A DNA stretch of 64,000 bases from the NCBI RefSeq assembly GCF_023516555.1, contig NZ_JAMGBD010000001.1:1550001-1614000 (forward strand), given 5' to 3'. The stretch's first letter is position 1; each line of letters opens with the position of its first letter. Under the pieces are notes generated by a model that was not told where the DNA came from, did not search any database, and saw only the letters and a list, made by a program, of their open reading frames with translations. Origin of the DNA: Sphingomonas alba. GTDB lineage: Bacteria; Pseudomonadota; Alphaproteobacteria; Sphingomonadales; Sphingomonadaceae. Below are positions 15,571-24,274 of the stretch, piece by piece. The position numbers and the translations under genes are program-made.

Positions 15571-17967
15571 ATGCGCAAGATCGATCTTGCTCGCGCCATT
15601 CTTCTCGGCTCGAGCGCAGCCTTCATTTTTGCAGTGCCGGCGTCGGCGCAAACTGCGGCAGAAACCAATCAGCAGGCCAATGACCAACCTGCGTCGGCGG
15701 AAGCCACCACGGCCGCCAACGACGAAGGTAAGGACACGGCGACCGACGAGAACATCACCGTTACCGCGCGTCGCACCTCGGAGCGCCTGCAGGATGTTCC
15801 GGCGGCGGTCTCTGCCTTCAACGAGCGCACCCTCGATCGCCTCCAGGCGGTTGACCCGACCGGTCTTCAAGGCGCGGTTCCCAACCTCAACATCGTCCAG
15901 GGCCGCGGCTCGTCGAATGCGATGAATATCTACATTCGTGGTGTCGGCCAGCCCGACGCACTGCAGACGTTCGACCCAGCCGTCGGCGTATATGTCGACG
16001 ACGTCTACCTGTCGCGAATCCGTGGAACGCAGCTCGACCTGCTCGACATTGATCGGATCGAGGTCCTGCGCGGCCCGCAGGGCACGCTCTACGGCAAGAA
16101 CACGATCGGCGGCGCACTCAAGGTCGTGACGCACCGGCCCGGCGACGACTTCCGCGCCAGCGGCTCGATTGCCATTGGCAGCTACAACCAGTTCGAGGCC
16201 AAGGGAGTTGTCTCCGGCCCGATCGCCGCCGGCATTTCGCTCGGCCTGGCGCTCCTCACTTCGAAGCACGACGGCTATGTCAAGGATGAGCTGAACGACC
16301 GCGAATATAACGACAAGGACACAAAGGCGCTGCGCGGCGACATCGCCATCACGCCGATCGAGAACCTGCGGATCGACATCAGCGGCGACTACACCTGGGA
16401 AGACACGGCAATGACCGTGGGCCAGCCCCTTAACGATCTGACGACAGCCTACACGCCATTTTTCGGCACGATCCTGCCTGTCGGCAACCTATACGAAGAC
16501 GGATACCATTTCACCGCCCAAATCTCGCCAAATCTGCCGAACTCGCTGGAGCTGCGACATCGCGGCCTATCCGGCACCGTCGCTTACGATGTCAGCGACC
16601 AGTTGACCCTGAAATCAATCACCGCACTGCGCAAGATGGATACGGCGGACAATATCGATATCGATGCGTCGATTTGGAACACGGGCGATGTTTTTGTCGG
16701 TGTCGACCAAAAGCAGTTCAGCCAGGAATTTCAGGCCCTGTACAAAAGCGAAAGGCTGTCCGGTGTTGCGGGGCTCTATTACCTGAATGAGCGAATCAAG
16801 TCTCATCAGGAGGCCTACGGATCCGACTATCTCCGATTCAGCCCACTCGTCGCTCCGCCCGCATTCCTGCGCACGATTGACGATGACCTGAGTACCAAGA
16901 GCTACGCCGCTTTCGTCAACGGCACCTATGCGGTCATGCCGAACGTGAATCTCTCTGCTGGCATTCGGTTCACTCACGAATCCAAGGACTATGATCGTTC
17001 GACAACCCGCTACATCGGCGGCGCTTTCTACGACATCTTTCCATTTTCCGGGAAGGATCACTGGAACGATTGGTCGCCGATGGCGAGCATCGATTACCAC
17101 CCGACCGAAGACGTCATGGTTTATGCCAAGGTGTCGAAGGGCTTCAAATCCGGCGGTTTCAACGGCCGGGCAAACAGCGTTCAGGAATCGACCGAATACG
17201 ACCCTGAAACTGTCTCGTCTTACGAAGCGGGCGTGAAAACACGTTGGTTCGATCAGCTGACACTCAACCTGACCATATTCCACAACGACTATAAGGATTT
17301 CCAGGCGCGAGTGGGCGGCTGTGGAGAGATCGATCCGATAACGCTCTCATGTACTCCGCTACTGTCGGTGTTGAACGCCGGCAAGCTGAGGATCCAAGGT
17401 GCCGAACTCGAAGCGGCATGGACACCAGTGCGTGGCCTGCTTCTTGACAGCCAAGTGGGCTACCTTGACGCCGAATATAAGGAATTCGACGACACCAGAT
17501 TCCCGGATGGCAGCGTCGGCGGTCCGCCGTTTCCCAACGGGAGCCGCGCATTCCAAACACCTGCCTTTAGCCCGAAATGGACGATCCGAGGCGGCGCTCA
17601 GTACAGCTTCGAAATCGGCAATGCTGGTAACCTGACCATTGGCGGCCAGGCCCGATATAAGAGCCGCACCGCTCTCGCCGTCGACAACACTTACATCCTC
17701 TATCCGCCGACGCCTGGCGGATCGACCAACGGCACCGGCACCGATGTCGAGGTCCCCGGACTATTCCAGAAGGGCTATTGGCTCGCCGATGCCCGCATTG
17801 TTTGGGAAGACCTCGGCAAGCATCTGGCTCTCGGCCTCTATGCGAATAACCTGTTCGACAAGGAGTACCGGACCGACGCCCAGGAATTCTCGTCGGTGGG
17901 TAGCATCAGAACCGTTTATTACGGGGCTCCGCGGACTTTCACGCTGCGCTTCACTGCTCGCTACTGA
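15571..17967 (+). CDS. TonB-dependent outer-membrane receptor
   Basis: A 798-residue TonB-dependent receptor for active uptake across the outer membrane. It has a signal peptide ending near PASAQ (residue 27), a TonB-box-like ENITVTARR segment (about 59), and the plug domain with IYIRGVGQPDALQTFDPAVG and IEVLRGPQGTLYGKNTIGG. The C-terminal barrel ends with the aromatic TFTLRFTARY. GGAGGGG precedes the ATG by 7 bases. The plug sequence belongs to the catabolic (non-siderophore) receptors abundant in sphingomonads. The hydrolase gene begins 8 bases downstream. The substrate is unknown. Confidence 0.94.
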   Translation: MRKIDLARAILLGSSAAFIFAVPASAQTAAETNQQANDQPASAEATTAANDEGKDTATDENITVTARRTSERLQDVPAAVSAFNERTLDRLQAVDPTGLQGAVPNLNIVQGRGSSNAMNIYIRGVGQPDALQTFDPAVGVYVDDVYLSRIRGTQLDLLDIDRIEVLRGPQGTLYGKNTIGGALKVVTHRPGDDFRASGSIAIGSYNQFEAKGVVSGPIAAGISLGLALLTSKHDGYVKDELNDREYNDKDTKALRGDIAITPIENLRIDISGDYTWEDTAMTVGQPLNDLTTAYTPFFGTILPVGNLYEDGYHFTAQISPNLPNSLELRHRGLSGTVAYDVSDQLTLKSITALRKMDTADNIDIDASIWNTGDVFVGVDQKQFSQEFQALYKSERLSGVAGLYYLNERIKSHQEAYGSDYLRFSPLVAPPAFLRTIDDDLSTKSYAAFVNGTYAVMPNVNLSAGIRFTHESKDYDRSTTRYIGGAFYDIFPFSGKDHWNDWSPMASIDYHPTEDVMVYAKVSKGFKSGGFNGRANSVQESTEYDPETVSSYEAGVKTRWFDQLTLNLTIFHNDYKDFQARVGGCGEIDPITLSCTPLLSVLNAGKLRIQGAELEAAWTPVRGLLLDSQVGYLDAEYKEFDDTRFPDGSVGGPPFPNGSRAFQTPAFSPKWTIRGGAQYSFEIGNAGNLTIGGQARYKSRTALAVDNTYILYPPTPGGSTNGTGTDVEVPGLFQKGYWLADARIVWEDLGKHLALGLYANNLFDKEYRTDAQEFSSVGSIRTVYYGAPRTFTLRFTARY

Positions 17968-17975
17968 GCGGTCCG

Positions 17976-18842
17976 ATGACGGGGTTTAGCGAACGGCGTT
18001 GGACGACGCCGGACGGGCTGTCGCTTTATGCCCGCGACTATCCGGCAAAGGGCGGGGAGAAGCATCTTCCCGTCCTCTGCCTCCACGGCTTCACTCGCAA
18101 CTCCGCGGATTTCGAGGATTTGGCACCGGTCCTTGCCGAGAGCGGCCGGCGGGTGATCGTCATGGATGTACGCGGGCGCGGCAAGTCCGACTGGGATCCG
18201 GCGCCCAAGCACTATCATCCGAAATTCTACGCGCAGGATGTCATCGGCTTCCTCGGCGCGCTCGGTATCCCCAAGGCCGTCTTCCTCGGCACGTCGATGG
18301 GCGGATTGATCACTTTCGTGGTTGCGTTGCTGCGCCCCAAGTTGATCTGGGCCGCAATTCTCAATGATGTGGGCCCGGCCGTCGATCCGGCGGGCATTGC
18401 GCGCATTCAATCCTATGCCGGGAAGGCGCCAGTGGTCCGCACCTGGGAAGACGCTGCCGACTATTGCCGTATTATCTACGAAAGCGCGTGGCCCTTCTAC
18501 GGCCCGGCCGATTGGCAGCACCTGGCACGCCGCACTTTCCGCGATTCTCCGGGGGGACCGGTGCTCGACTACGACCCAGCCATTGCTTCGGCGCCTGGAG
18601 CCAAGACCAAGACGTCGAGCCTGCTCGCCTGGTTCGCCCTTCGAAGGCTGGCCAAAAGGGTCCCGACCCTCGTGATCCGCGGCGAGAATTCCGACATTCT
18701 TTCGGCGGCCATCGCCGAACGCATGCGGCGCAAGGCACCCGCCCTGGACTTCGCCGTCATCCCGGGCGTCGGCCATGCCCCGACGCTTGCCGAGCCGGAA
18801 TCGTTGTCCGCCATCCACTCGTTCCTGGTGCGGGTCCCCTGA
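17976..18842 (+). CDS. Alpha/beta-fold hydrolase
   Basis: A 288-residue cytoplasmic alpha/beta hydrolase. The nucleophile elbow is GTSMGG (Ser about 109). The oxyanion motif LHGFTRNS is near residue 45, the acid is probably the Asp in ENSDILS and the histidine is in GVGHAPTL. It is translated just behind the TonB receptor and before an MFS transporter, so it may cleave an ester or ring product of the imported compound. Esterase, lipase or C-C hydrolase activity cannot be told apart from the sequence. Confidence 0.88.
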   Translation: MTGFSERRWTTPDGLSLYARDYPAKGGEKHLPVLCLHGFTRNSADFEDLAPVLAESGRRVIVMDVRGRGKSDWDPAPKHYHPKFYAQDVIGFLGALGIPKAVFLGTSMGGLITFVVALLRPKLIWAAILNDVGPAVDPAGIARIQSYAGKAPVVRTWEDAADYCRIIYESAWPFYGPADWQHLARRTFRDSPGGPVLDYDPAIASAPGAKTKTSSLLAWFALRRLAKRVPTLVIRGENSDILSAAIAERMRRKAPALDFAVIPGVGHAPTLAEPESLSAIHSFLVRVP

Positions 18843-18908
18843 GCGGCTAGCCATGCTGATTTGCCCGTGCCATCAGGCGGGGACCGATTGCGGGCAGGGG
18901 AGTAAGCG

Positions 18909-20156
18909 GTGACGGAAGCGAAAAGCATCAACCGCAATGTCGTGCTTGGCGTGCTGCTGACTGCATATATCCTCAATTTCCTCGACCGGCAGATGCTCGG
19001 CATCCTTGCTGCCCCGATCAAGGCCGACCTCAATCTCACGGACGCACAATTTGGGGCAGTCGGCGGCCTTGCTTTCGCGATGCTCTACTCCTTTCTCGGA
19101 GTGCCGCTTGCGCTCCTCGCCGACCGCACCCGGCGCAGCTGGGTGGTTGCAGGTTCACTGGCGGTGTGGAGCGGCTTTACGGCGCTGTGCGGGACCGCGC
19201 TCAGCTATGGCCAACTGTTCTTCTACAGGCTCGGCGTGGGTGTCGGCGAAGCCGGCGGCGTTGCTCCGTCTTACGCGCTCATTGCCGACTATTTCGAACC
19301 CGAGAAACGCGCCCGGGCGCTGGCCATCTACTCATTGGGTGTCCCGCTCGGCCTTGCTGGCGGTGCACTCGCCGGTGCCTATTTGACATCCTGGATCAGT
19401 TGGCGGGCTGCGTTCATCGTCATGGGCGCAATCGGCCTGTTGCTGGCCCCCGTCATGCTGCTTCTCGTCCGCGACCTGCCGCGCGCAAAGATGTCCGAGA
19501 CCGCACCCTCTTTGTTCAGCACGTTCCCGATCGTCGCCCGCAAGCCAACCTTTTGGCTGATGGCGTTCGCCTCGTCGTGCAGTTCGCTGTGCGGCTATGG
19601 CCTTGCGCTCTGGACCCCCTCGATCCTTATCCGCAGCTTCGGGCTCGATTTGCTTTCGACGGCGCATTTCTTTGCCTCGCTCCTTCTTATCGGTGGCACG
19701 TTCGGAGTGTTCGCGGGCGGTTGGCTGGCGGACCGTCTGGGGACTGCCGACCGCCGCTGGTATGCGCGACTCCCGGCCATAGCCTGGCTAGTAACTGCGC
19801 CCTTCTTTTTTGCGGGCTTCATGGCATCAAACCTCAAGGTGGCGTGGCTGCTGCTCCTCGTGCCGAACGCGCTGAATATCCTTTGGCTCGGACCCGTCAC
19901 GACCGCAGTCCAGCACTTGGTGCCGCGCGCCTTACGATCGACGGCCTCGGCCAGCTTCCTGTTCATCAATAATCTGATTGGGCTGGGCGTCGGGCCACTG
20001 TTGATGGGCGCGATTTCGGACGGCCTTAAGGCCAGCTATGGCGCCGAGGCCCTCCGTTATGCGGCCACCGCCTGCCTCGGTTTTTACCTTCTTGCGGCCC
20101 TGCTAATGTTCGTTGCGGTGGGTCGGCTCCGTAACGACTGGGTGAAAGAGGCCTAG
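18909..20156 (+). CDS. MFS transporter (spinster-like subgroup)
   Basis: A 415-residue inner-membrane carrier with 12 predicted helices. The opening YILNFLDRQMLGILAAPIKADL, split by the first loop, and the loop motif LADRTRRSW are typical of the spinster-type MFS proteins that accompany TonB receptors in sphingomonads. The start is GTG 18909, with GGGGAG about 9 bases upstream. As the last gene of the TetR-controlled cluster it probably carries the receptor's substrate, or a breakdown product, across the inner membrane. Confidence 0.9.
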   Translation: MTEAKSINRNVVLGVLLTAYILNFLDRQMLGILAAPIKADLNLTDAQFGAVGGLAFAMLYSFLGVPLALLADRTRRSWVVAGSLAVWSGFTALCGTALSYGQLFFYRLGVGVGEAGGVAPSYALIADYFEPEKRARALAIYSLGVPLGLAGGALAGAYLTSWISWRAAFIVMGAIGLLLAPVMLLLVRDLPRAKMSETAPSLFSTFPIVARKPTFWLMAFASSCSSLCGYGLALWTPSILIRSFGLDLLSTAHFFASLLLIGGTFGVFAGGWLADRLGTADRRWYARLPAIAWLVTAPFFFAGFMASNLKVAWLLLLVPNALNILWLGPVTTAVQHLVPRALRSTASASFLFINNLIGLGVGPLLMGAISDGLKASYGAEALRYAATACLGFYLLAALLMFVAVGRLRNDWVKEA

Positions 20157-20230
20157 GAGCCTGTCGCGCCGATGAACGGGGGAACGACCCCGTTTTGCGT
20201 TGGTTTTCTCTCGTTGAAAGGAGAGTTTCC

Positions 20231-21631
20231 ATGCGCATTTGGATGCTCGCGACCAGTGCAGCGGCGCTGGCGATCACAGCACCGGCGCTCGCTGACAAGG
20301 GTGGGCACGGTGGTCATGGCGGCGGCAACGACGCCCAGGTTCAACGCGGCGGCGGTGACCGCGCCCAGGCTCGCGCCTCTCATGGAGGAGGCGATCGTGG
20401 CCAGATGAGAGCTCAGGCCCAGGGGGGAGACCGCGGCCAGATGAAAGCCGACCCCGGCAACCGCGAGCGTGGCAACCGCCAGATGTTCGCCGAGGGCCAG
20501 AATCGCGGACACGGCCAGAATGGCGAGCGCATGCGCGTTCGTGAGAACGCTCAGGGGAACCAGGGCAACCATGGTTTCCGCGCCCGTGGCAACGACAACC
20601 ACCAGGGCGACAACAATCGACAGGGCATGGCTCGCTTCGAGGACCGCGGCAATCGCGGCCACGAGATGCGCGTCCTGAATGCCGAGCGCGGCAATAATGC
20701 CCGAGTATTTGGGGAGGACCATATCCGTGCTCGCGGCAATGTCCGCTTCGCCGAGGGCGAGAAGGTGTTTCGCGTCCGCGACGTCGATCACGGCGTCGTC
20801 CGCTTCCGGGATGTCGATCGCGACGATCTCTTCGTGCGCCGCGTCGGCTGGGTAGATGGCTGCCCGCCGGGATTGGCCAAGAAGCACAACGGCTGCCTGC
20901 CTCCGGGCCAGGCGGCGAGGTACATCGGGCAGCCGCTCGGTGCGGTGAGCCGGATTGCCGCGCTTGAGTCGTTGCCGGCCGCATTCCGCCCGCTCTACCT
21001 GGACAATGACGACTATTATTACCGCTATGGCGGCGGCTATCTCTATCGCGTCGATCGGGGCGACAACCTGATCAATTCGATGGTGCCGCTGTTTGGCGCG
21101 GCGCTGCTCGGCCAGCCGATGCAGCCTTACTACGCCAACAACTATTATCGTCCGTCCTACTACGACGCATTCTATCCGAACACGGCATATGACTGTTACC
21201 AGTACGGCTACGGCTACGTGTACAATACGAACTGCGCCAACGGCCTGATCCAGGACGTCATCCCGACCTATGACTATGGCTATGGCGTCGGCCAGATCCT
21301 GCCGTCGAGCTACGGCTATTACAACGTGCCGTACGCCTATCGCGGCAGCTATTACGACAGCGGCGATTATTATTATCGCTACGCGCCGGGTGCGATCTAC
21401 CAGGTCGATCGTTCGACCTCGTTGATATCGGCAGTCGCGGCGTTGCTGACCGGCGGCCTGACAGTCGGCCAGCCGCTGCCGGTCGGCTATTCGGCTTACA
21501 ATGTGCCGTACGCCTATCGGACTACCTACCATGACACGCCGGACACTTGGTACCGTTACAACAACGGCTACATCTACGCGGTCGACCCGACGACCCAGCT
21601 GGTGACCTCGATCGTCCGGGCAATCGTCTAA
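20231..21631 (+). CDS. Exported Gly/Asn/Arg-rich protein with Tyr-rich C-terminal repeats
   Basis: I do not recognise a family with certainty. The 466-residue protein has a signal peptide (AALAITAPALA, cleavage near residue 22). Next is a low-complexity region (about 23-170) rich in Gly, Asn, Gln, Arg and His. A short segment follows with CPPGLAKKHNGCLPPGQA, reminiscent of RcnB-like periplasmic proteins. The last 200 residues hold repeats of the form YYRY-x3-G-x-IYxVDR-x3-L, seen three times, and two of YxVPYAYR. ATG 20231 follows GAAAGGAGAG. Composition suggests an extracytoplasmic structural or matrix protein. Confidence 0.8.
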   Translation: MRIWMLATSAAALAITAPALADKGGHGGHGGGNDAQVQRGGGDRAQARASHGGGDRGQMRAQAQGGDRGQMKADPGNRERGNRQMFAEGQNRGHGQNGERMRVRENAQGNQGNHGFRARGNDNHQGDNNRQGMARFEDRGNRGHEMRVLNAERGNNARVFGEDHIRARGNVRFAEGEKVFRVRDVDHGVVRFRDVDRDDLFVRRVGWVDGCPPGLAKKHNGCLPPGQAARYIGQPLGAVSRIAALESLPAAFRPLYLDNDDYYYRYGGGYLYRVDRGDNLINSMVPLFGAALLGQPMQPYYANNYYRPSYYDAFYPNTAYDCYQYGYGYVYNTNCANGLIQDVIPTYDYGYGVGQILPSSYGYYNVPYAYRGSYYDSGDYYYRYAPGAIYQVDRSTSLISAVAALLTGGLTVGQPLPVGYSAYNVPYAYRTTYHDTPDTWYRYNNGYIYAVDPTTQLVTSIVRAIV

Positions 21632-21654
21632 ACCAACATGCGTACACGCCGGTG

Positions 21655-21693
21655 GCCCGGCGGGGATTGGAGCGATGCTCCACCCCGCCGGGC
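21655..21693. other. Long stable hairpin between two genes
   Basis: GCCCGGCGGGG pairs perfectly with CCCCGCCGGGC (11 bp), and inside it GGAGC pairs with GCTCC around a GAT loop. It is not followed directly by a T-run (TTCGGCC follows), so it is not a classical terminator. It could stop transcription weakly or protect the 3' end of the upstream message. Confidence 0.65.
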
Positions 21694-21723
21694 TTCGGCC
21701 AGTCAGTCAAAAATTGGGAGAGT

Positions 21724-22296
21724 ATGATGAACAAGCGCATGATCTCGCTTGGCCTTGCGGTGGGCCTCATCGCCCTTGCCGGTTGCAACAAGAACCAGGA
21801 AGGCAAGGAGGCCGCAGCCAACGGCACGGAGGCGGTCAAAAAGGCCGGCGACAAGACCATTGCCGCCAGCCTCGATGCGAACAGCAAATACGCCAGTTTG
21901 GCCAAGGCGGCCGGCCTCGACCTGACGCTCCAGGGCGCGGGGCCTTACACGGTGTTCGTCCCCGACGACGCCGCCTTCGACAAGCTGCCCCCCGGCACGA
22001 CCGAGGATTGGACCAAGCCGGAGGGGCGCCCCGAGCTGACTCGGACCCTGACCTATTCAATCCTGCCGGGCACTGTGCTTGCCGAAGACATCGCGAAGGC
22101 GATCGACAACGGCAAGGGCAAGGCCGAACTCGCGACGATGGGCGGCGAAGTGCTGACCGCGACCAAGGACGGCGACAAGATCGTCCTGACCGACGCCGCC
22201 GGCGGCAAGGCGACCATCGTCAAGGCCGACGACACCATGGCCAATGGCGTCATTCACCACACCGATGCGGTGCTCATGCCCAACAAGGCATCGTAA
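21724..22296 (+). CDS. Fasciclin-domain lipoprotein
   Basis: A 190-residue lipoprotein with lipobox ALAGC (Cys21) and one fasciclin (FAS1) domain from about residue 50. Typical FAS1 signatures are the H1 motif GPYTVFVPDDAAFDKLP and the H2-like NGVIHHTDAVLMP at the end. FAS1 domains mediate adhesion or surface interactions in bacteria; the specific role is unknown. ATG 21724 was chosen because GGGAG precedes it and the signal peptide begins here; ATG 21727 is equally possible. The frame extends upstream through the hairpin region, which is not coding. Confidence 0.9.
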   Translation: MMNKRMISLGLAVGLIALAGCNKNQEGKEAAANGTEAVKKAGDKTIAASLDANSKYASLAKAAGLDLTLQGAGPYTVFVPDDAAFDKLPPGTTEDWTKPEGRPELTRTLTYSILPGTVLAEDIAKAIDNGKGKAELATMGGEVLTATKDGDKIVLTDAAGGKATIVKADDTMANGVIHHTDAVLMPNKAS

Positions 22297-22305
22297 CGCG
22301 TCGAT

Positions 22306-22365
22306 TACCCCCTTCCGCGCGCCTTTCGCCTCGCTATAACGAGCTGAAAGACGCGCGAAGGGGTA
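22306..22365 (+). promoter_or_regulatory. Long imperfect inverted repeat covering the dnaN ribosome-binding site
   Basis: The left arm TACCCC-CTT-CGCGCG-CTTTC (22306-22327, with single-base bulges) pairs with the right arm GAAAG-CGCGCG-AA-GGGGTA (22346-22365). An inner CTCG/CGAG stem closes a CTATAA loop. The right arm contains the dnaN Shine-Dalgarno AAGGGG. If transcribed, the hairpin would hide it. Alternatively CTATAAC in the loop is a -10 box and only the right arm is transcribed. Confidence 0.55.
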
Positions 22366-22368
22366 GTG

Positions 22369-23472
22369 ATGAAGGCGACGATCGAGCGGGCGACCCTGTT
22401 GAAGAGCCTGGGCCATGTGCAGTCCGTGGTCGAGCGCCGCAACACCATCCCCATCCTCTCCAACGTGCTGATGGAAGCCCGTGACGACGGCTCCCTGCGG
22501 CTGATGGCGACCGATCTCGATCTGCAGGTCGACGAGAGCGTCCCGGCACAGGTTGCGCAAGCCGGCGCTACCACCGTCCCGGCTCACACTTTTTTCGACA
22601 TCGTCCGCAAGCTGCCGGAGGGCAGCCAGGTCGAGCTGACCGCCGCCGAAGGCAAGATGCAGGTCGTCGCCGGTCGTTCACGCTTCAACCTGTCGACCCT
22701 GCCGCGCGACGATTTCCCGGTGATCGCCGAGGGCGAGCTGCCGACCCGTTTCGAGCTGCCGGCGGCAACGCTTCGGCAGATCATCGACAAGACCCGCTTC
22801 GCCATCTCCAGCGAGGAGACCCGCTATTACCTCATGGGCATTTTCGTCCACGTCGCCGACGACAAATTGAAGGCGGCCGCGACCGACGGCCACCGTCTGG
22901 CGCGCGTCACCGTCGACCGCCCGGACGGCGCCGAGGGCATGCCGGATGTCATCATCCCAAAGAAGTGCGTGGGCGAGCTCAGGAAGCTCCTGGATGAGGT
23001 CGAGGGTACCGTCGAAGTGTCGCTGTCGGCGACCAAGATCCGCTTCGGCCTCGGCAGCGCCATCCTGACCAGCAAGCTGATCGACGGTACCTTCCCCGAC
23101 TATAATCGCGTCATCCCGACCGCGAACGACAAGCTCCTGAAGCTCGATCCGAAAAGCTTCTCGGCCGGTGTCGACCGCGTCGCCACCATCGCCAGCGAGA
23201 AGACGCGCGCGGTCAAAATGGCGGTCGACCGTGACAAGGTGACCCTGTCGGTGACCTCTCCCGAGAGCGGTACGGCGACCGAAGAGCTCGCGGCCGACTA
23301 TGGCTCGGACAATATCGAGATCGGCTTCAACGCCCGCTACCTCCTCGACATCCTGCACGAGATCGAGGGGGACACGGTTGAAGTCCATCTGGCCGACGCC
23401 GCCGCCCCGACGCTGCTCCGCGAGAACGACAACAGCCCGGCGCTTTATGTCCTCATGCCGATGCGGGTGTGA
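22369..23472 (+). CDS. dnaN: DNA polymerase III beta subunit (sliding clamp)
   Basis: The ring-shaped clamp that tethers DNA polymerase III to DNA. The 367-residue length and three-domain layout are normal: an N-terminal RNTIPILSNVLME, a middle AISSEETRYYLMGIF and the C-terminal YVLMPMRV, which is the classic last strand. Conserved basic patches such as TDGHRLAR are present. ATG 22369 lies 3 bases after an alternative GTG, with AAGGGG upstream. It belongs to the replication cluster dnaN, recF, gyrB; dnaA is not in the window. Confidence 0.98.
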   Translation: MKATIERATLLKSLGHVQSVVERRNTIPILSNVLMEARDDGSLRLMATDLDLQVDESVPAQVAQAGATTVPAHTFFDIVRKLPEGSQVELTAAEGKMQVVAGRSRFNLSTLPRDDFPVIAEGELPTRFELPAATLRQIIDKTRFAISSEETRYYLMGIFVHVADDKLKAAATDGHRLARVTVDRPDGAEGMPDVIIPKKCVGELRKLLDEVEGTVEVSLSATKIRFGLGSAILTSKLIDGTFPDYNRVIPTANDKLLKLDPKSFSAGVDRVATIASEKTRAVKMAVDRDKVTLSVTSPESGTATEELAADYGSDNIEIGFNARYLLDILHEIEGDTVEVHLADAAAPTLLRENDNSPALYVLMPMRV

Positions 23473-23491
23473 TCGACGCCTGCGGCCGGTG

Positions 23492-24241
23492 ATGCGTAGA
23501 ACAATATTATTCCTGCTGCTCGGCAGCGTCGTAGTGCCGACTGCAGCCCCTGCGGCCGATAATCCCTCGGCACCATCTGCCGCGAAGCCCGACCCCGCCG
23601 CCAAGGCTGCGGCGCTGAAGCTCGCCAACATCCTCTATTCGGAGGAATCGCAGGTCAGGATGGCCGAGCGCATGGTGGACCAGGAGATTGGGCCTGCATT
23701 CCGTTCGAATCAGAGCTTCATGGACCTGGAGGCAGAATATCCCGGCTTCATCGACGCGCTCGTCCAGGAATTCAAACCGTCATTGATCAGGTTCACGCGA
23801 CGGGAACTGCCGGGATACCATGATCGGGTCGCAGAGTTGATCGCGTCGCGCCTGACTGCTGCGGAGATCGAGGATCTGGCGTCCTTCTACAAAACGCCGA
23901 CCGGGCAAAAGTTGGTCCACGGCGTCCAGGACAATCTGGCGTCCTCGTCAATTCTCAAGGAAGCAATGGACGACCCCGACAAGCCGGCCAGCTACGGGGC
24001 CATTGTCAGTGATCACAAGGCGGCGACGGAAGCAGCTACCAAGCTGATCGACAAAGCCGATGAGCCCGGCCTGATTGCCCTTTCACAAAAGCCCTATTTC
24101 ACGCGCCTAGCGGTTCTTGGCCCGGACATGCGCAAGCTCGAACAAGACTTCATGAACGAGCCGGCGCCCGAGTTTGAGGCAGAGGTCGAGGCCATCGTCA
24201 AGGCAACCCTGGCTCGATTCGAGGGCGCGAAAAAGAGGTAA
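23492..24241 (+). CDS. DUF2059 domain-containing exported protein
   Basis: A 249-residue protein with a signal peptide (FLLLGSVVVPTAAPA, cleavage near residue 22). The DUF2059 segment lies at about residues 95-150 and is visible as LTAAEIEDLASFYKTPTGQKL, split here around the helix turn. DUF2059 proteins are periplasmic helical proteins of unknown function. ATG 23492 follows a GTG and lies 19 bases after the dnaN stop. It separates dnaN from recF, which is unusual for the cluster. Confidence 0.82.
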   Translation: MRRTILFLLLGSVVVPTAAPAADNPSAPSAAKPDPAAKAAALKLANILYSEESQVRMAERMVDQEIGPAFRSNQSFMDLEAEYPGFIDALVQEFKPSLIRFTRRELPGYHDRVAELIASRLTAAEIEDLASFYKTPTGQKLVHGVQDNLASSSILKEAMDDPDKPASYGAIVSDHKAATEAATKLIDKADEPGLIALSQKPYFTRLAVLGPDMRKLEQDFMNEPAPEFEAEVEAIVKATLARFEGAKKR

Positions 24242-24274
24242 GCGCTGGGCCAAATCGGTCTAAGCGGGTTGCCA

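Noticed and set aside
20153-21532. 459-codon minus-strand frame opposite the Tyr-rich repeat protein
   Set aside because: Its repetitive Val/Ile/Ala content mirrors the repeats of the real gene, which has a signal peptide and a ribosome site.
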